Shown here piece by piece: positions 4,901 to 5,419 of a DNA stretch of 5,419 nt. Positions within the stretch are counted from its first letter, which is position 1. The number at the start of each line of letters is the position of its first letter. The stretch is taken from positions 1 to 5,419 of the forward strand of contig JASBZN010000082.1 of the NCBI GenBank assembly GCA_029983435.1, written 5' to 3'. The position numbers and the translations under genes were made by a program. The notes beneath the pieces are model-generated. The model saw nothing but the letters and a program-made list of their open reading frames with translations, was not told where the DNA came from and did not search any database. Source of the stretch: Urinicoccus sp. (GTDB lineage Bacteria; Bacillota; Clostridia; Tissierellales; Peptoniphilaceae).

Positions 4901-5419
4901 ATGAACAGAAAATTTCGTGTAATGCTTTTGACGGTGTTTCTTTTGTTTTCTATGGGCATGAGAGTAAATGCTGCTGAAGAAACCCTTAGCAAAGATCTAG
5001 CTACAAAATCTCCTGTTCCTATTTCCCAAACCCCTTTACAAAAACAACAAGAAGAGGGCATAAATAAAGGGGGCAATTTGGTAGAAGAGGACGGTAAGGA
5101 AGAAAGCAAAGATGCTTTGACAACCAATCCAGAGGGAAATTCTGAAAATTCTGGGAAAGACGCAGAAGCGACTTTGCTTGGAAACACAGAAGACAACCCA
5201 GAAGAACCAGCGACAGAAGAAGCAGAACCAAAAACAGAAGCTGAAGACAAGGCAGGAGCACCAGAGGAAGAGAACCCAGCAACCGATCCAAATAAGGAGC
5301 AGCTACCAGAAGACGGAGAAGCAAGTGGAGAGGGAACAGGTGAAAAGCCAAAAGAATCCAAGCCTCAAGTGGATCCTGGCGAAGACAAAGATTTAAGCGA
5401 TTTAAAAGCTGAAATCGAA
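4901..5419 (+). CDS. Secreted acidic Pro/Glu/Lys-rich protein, 3'-truncated by window edge
   Basis: An open frame of 173 codons with no stop before the window ends, so the C-terminal part is missing. Residues 1-24 form a clear Sec signal peptide: basic n-region NRKFR, hydrophobic core VMLLTVFLLFSMGM, and VNA before Ala25 as a signal-peptidase I site. There is no lipobox Cys. The visible mature part (149 residues) is low-complexity and strongly acidic: by hand count about 31 Glu, 12 Asp, 15 Lys and 14 Pro, with no Arg, His, Cys, Met, Phe, Tyr or Trp. Motifs such as PEEPATEEAEP and PEEENPATDP recur imperfectly. Such linkers usually hold a domain away from the membrane or cell wall in Gram-positive surface proteins. 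The last residues, DKDLSDLKAEIE, look like the start of a helical or coiled-coil segment. I do not recognise a family. It could be a wall-anchored adhesin, a peptidoglycan-binding protein or a secreted enzyme; the missing part would decide. Confidence 0.85.
   Translation, partial: MNRKFRVMLLTVFLLFSMGMRVNAAEETLSKDLATKSPVPISQTPLQKQQEEGINKGGNLVEEDGKEESKDALTTNPEGNSENSGKDAEATLLGNTEDNPEEPATEEAEPKTEAEDKAGAPEEENPATDPNKEQLPEDGEASGEGTGEKPKESKPQVDPGEDKDLSDLKAEIE

Noticed and set aside
4828..5361. Long - strand open frame of 177 codons, and a second at 5019-5351
   Set aside because: They are antisense to the acidic repeat region of the secreted-protein gene. Their Ser/Leu/Phe-rich products are what GAA/CCA/GCA codons give on the opposite strand, and neither has a ribosome binding site or a recognisable domain.
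5178..5396. + strand open frame rich in Lys and Gln
   Set aside because: It is a frame-shifted reading of the purine-rich repeats within the gene starting at 4901, with no ribosome binding site.
1..5419. CRISPR arrays, tRNA/rRNA genes, insertion sequences, attachment sites
   Set aside because: No regularly spaced direct repeats, tRNA-like cloverleaf, transposase fragment or terminal inverted repeats with target duplications were seen on either strand.

Overview
The window looks like chromosomal core DNA from a low-to-moderate-GC Gram-positive bacterium (Bacillota), most likely an anaerobe of the Clostridia/Tissierellia grade. The evidence is strong AGGAGG-type ribosome binding sites before every complete gene, Firmicutes-like RpoA, L17 and SecG sequences, and a membrane pyrophosphatase with the K+-dependent, probably Na+-pumping signature common in anaerobes. 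Genus cannot be fixed from the sequence alone. All genes lie on the + strand.

Layout. (1) 1-1190: the 3' end of a ribosomal-protein/RNA-polymerase operon, with rpoA (its first ~37 codons lie outside the window) and rplQ 10 bases later, closed by a strong intrinsic terminator at 1206-1232. (2) 1233-2376: a single-gene unit with a candidate promoter, a ~110-base leader containing a hairpin, a 10-helix DMT/EamA-family transporter (1405-2343) and a terminator. (3) 2374-4721: a promoter overlapping the tail of that terminator, then secG (2434-2661) and hppA (2687-4684) 25 bases apart in one probable operon, ended by a strong terminator at 4694-4721. (4) 4722-5419: an A/T-rich spacer with two near-perfect A-tract palindromes, a good sigma-A-type promoter, a leader hairpin, and the start of a secreted, very acidic Pro/Glu/Lys-rich protein (from 4901) that runs off the window's right edge.

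How the genes fit together. RpoA and L17 serve transcription and translation. SecG is the small accessory subunit of the SecYEG export channel. HppA converts PPi from biosynthesis into a transmembrane ion gradient. The last gene encodes a Sec-dependent exported protein, so it is a plausible client of SecYEG, although nothing in the sequence links it specifically to secG. The EamA transporter's substrate is unknown.

I found no convincing undescribed multi-gene system, mobile element, CRISPR array or RNA gene. The points most worth a second look are the truncated secreted low-complexity protein with its A-tract-rich upstream region, the leader of the EamA gene (hairpin plus a tiny basic ORF beginning almost at the predicted transcript start), and the ion-specificity residues of HppA. 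No stretch over 300 bases is without a gene; the largest gaps (1191-1404 and 4685-4900) are described in the feature list.
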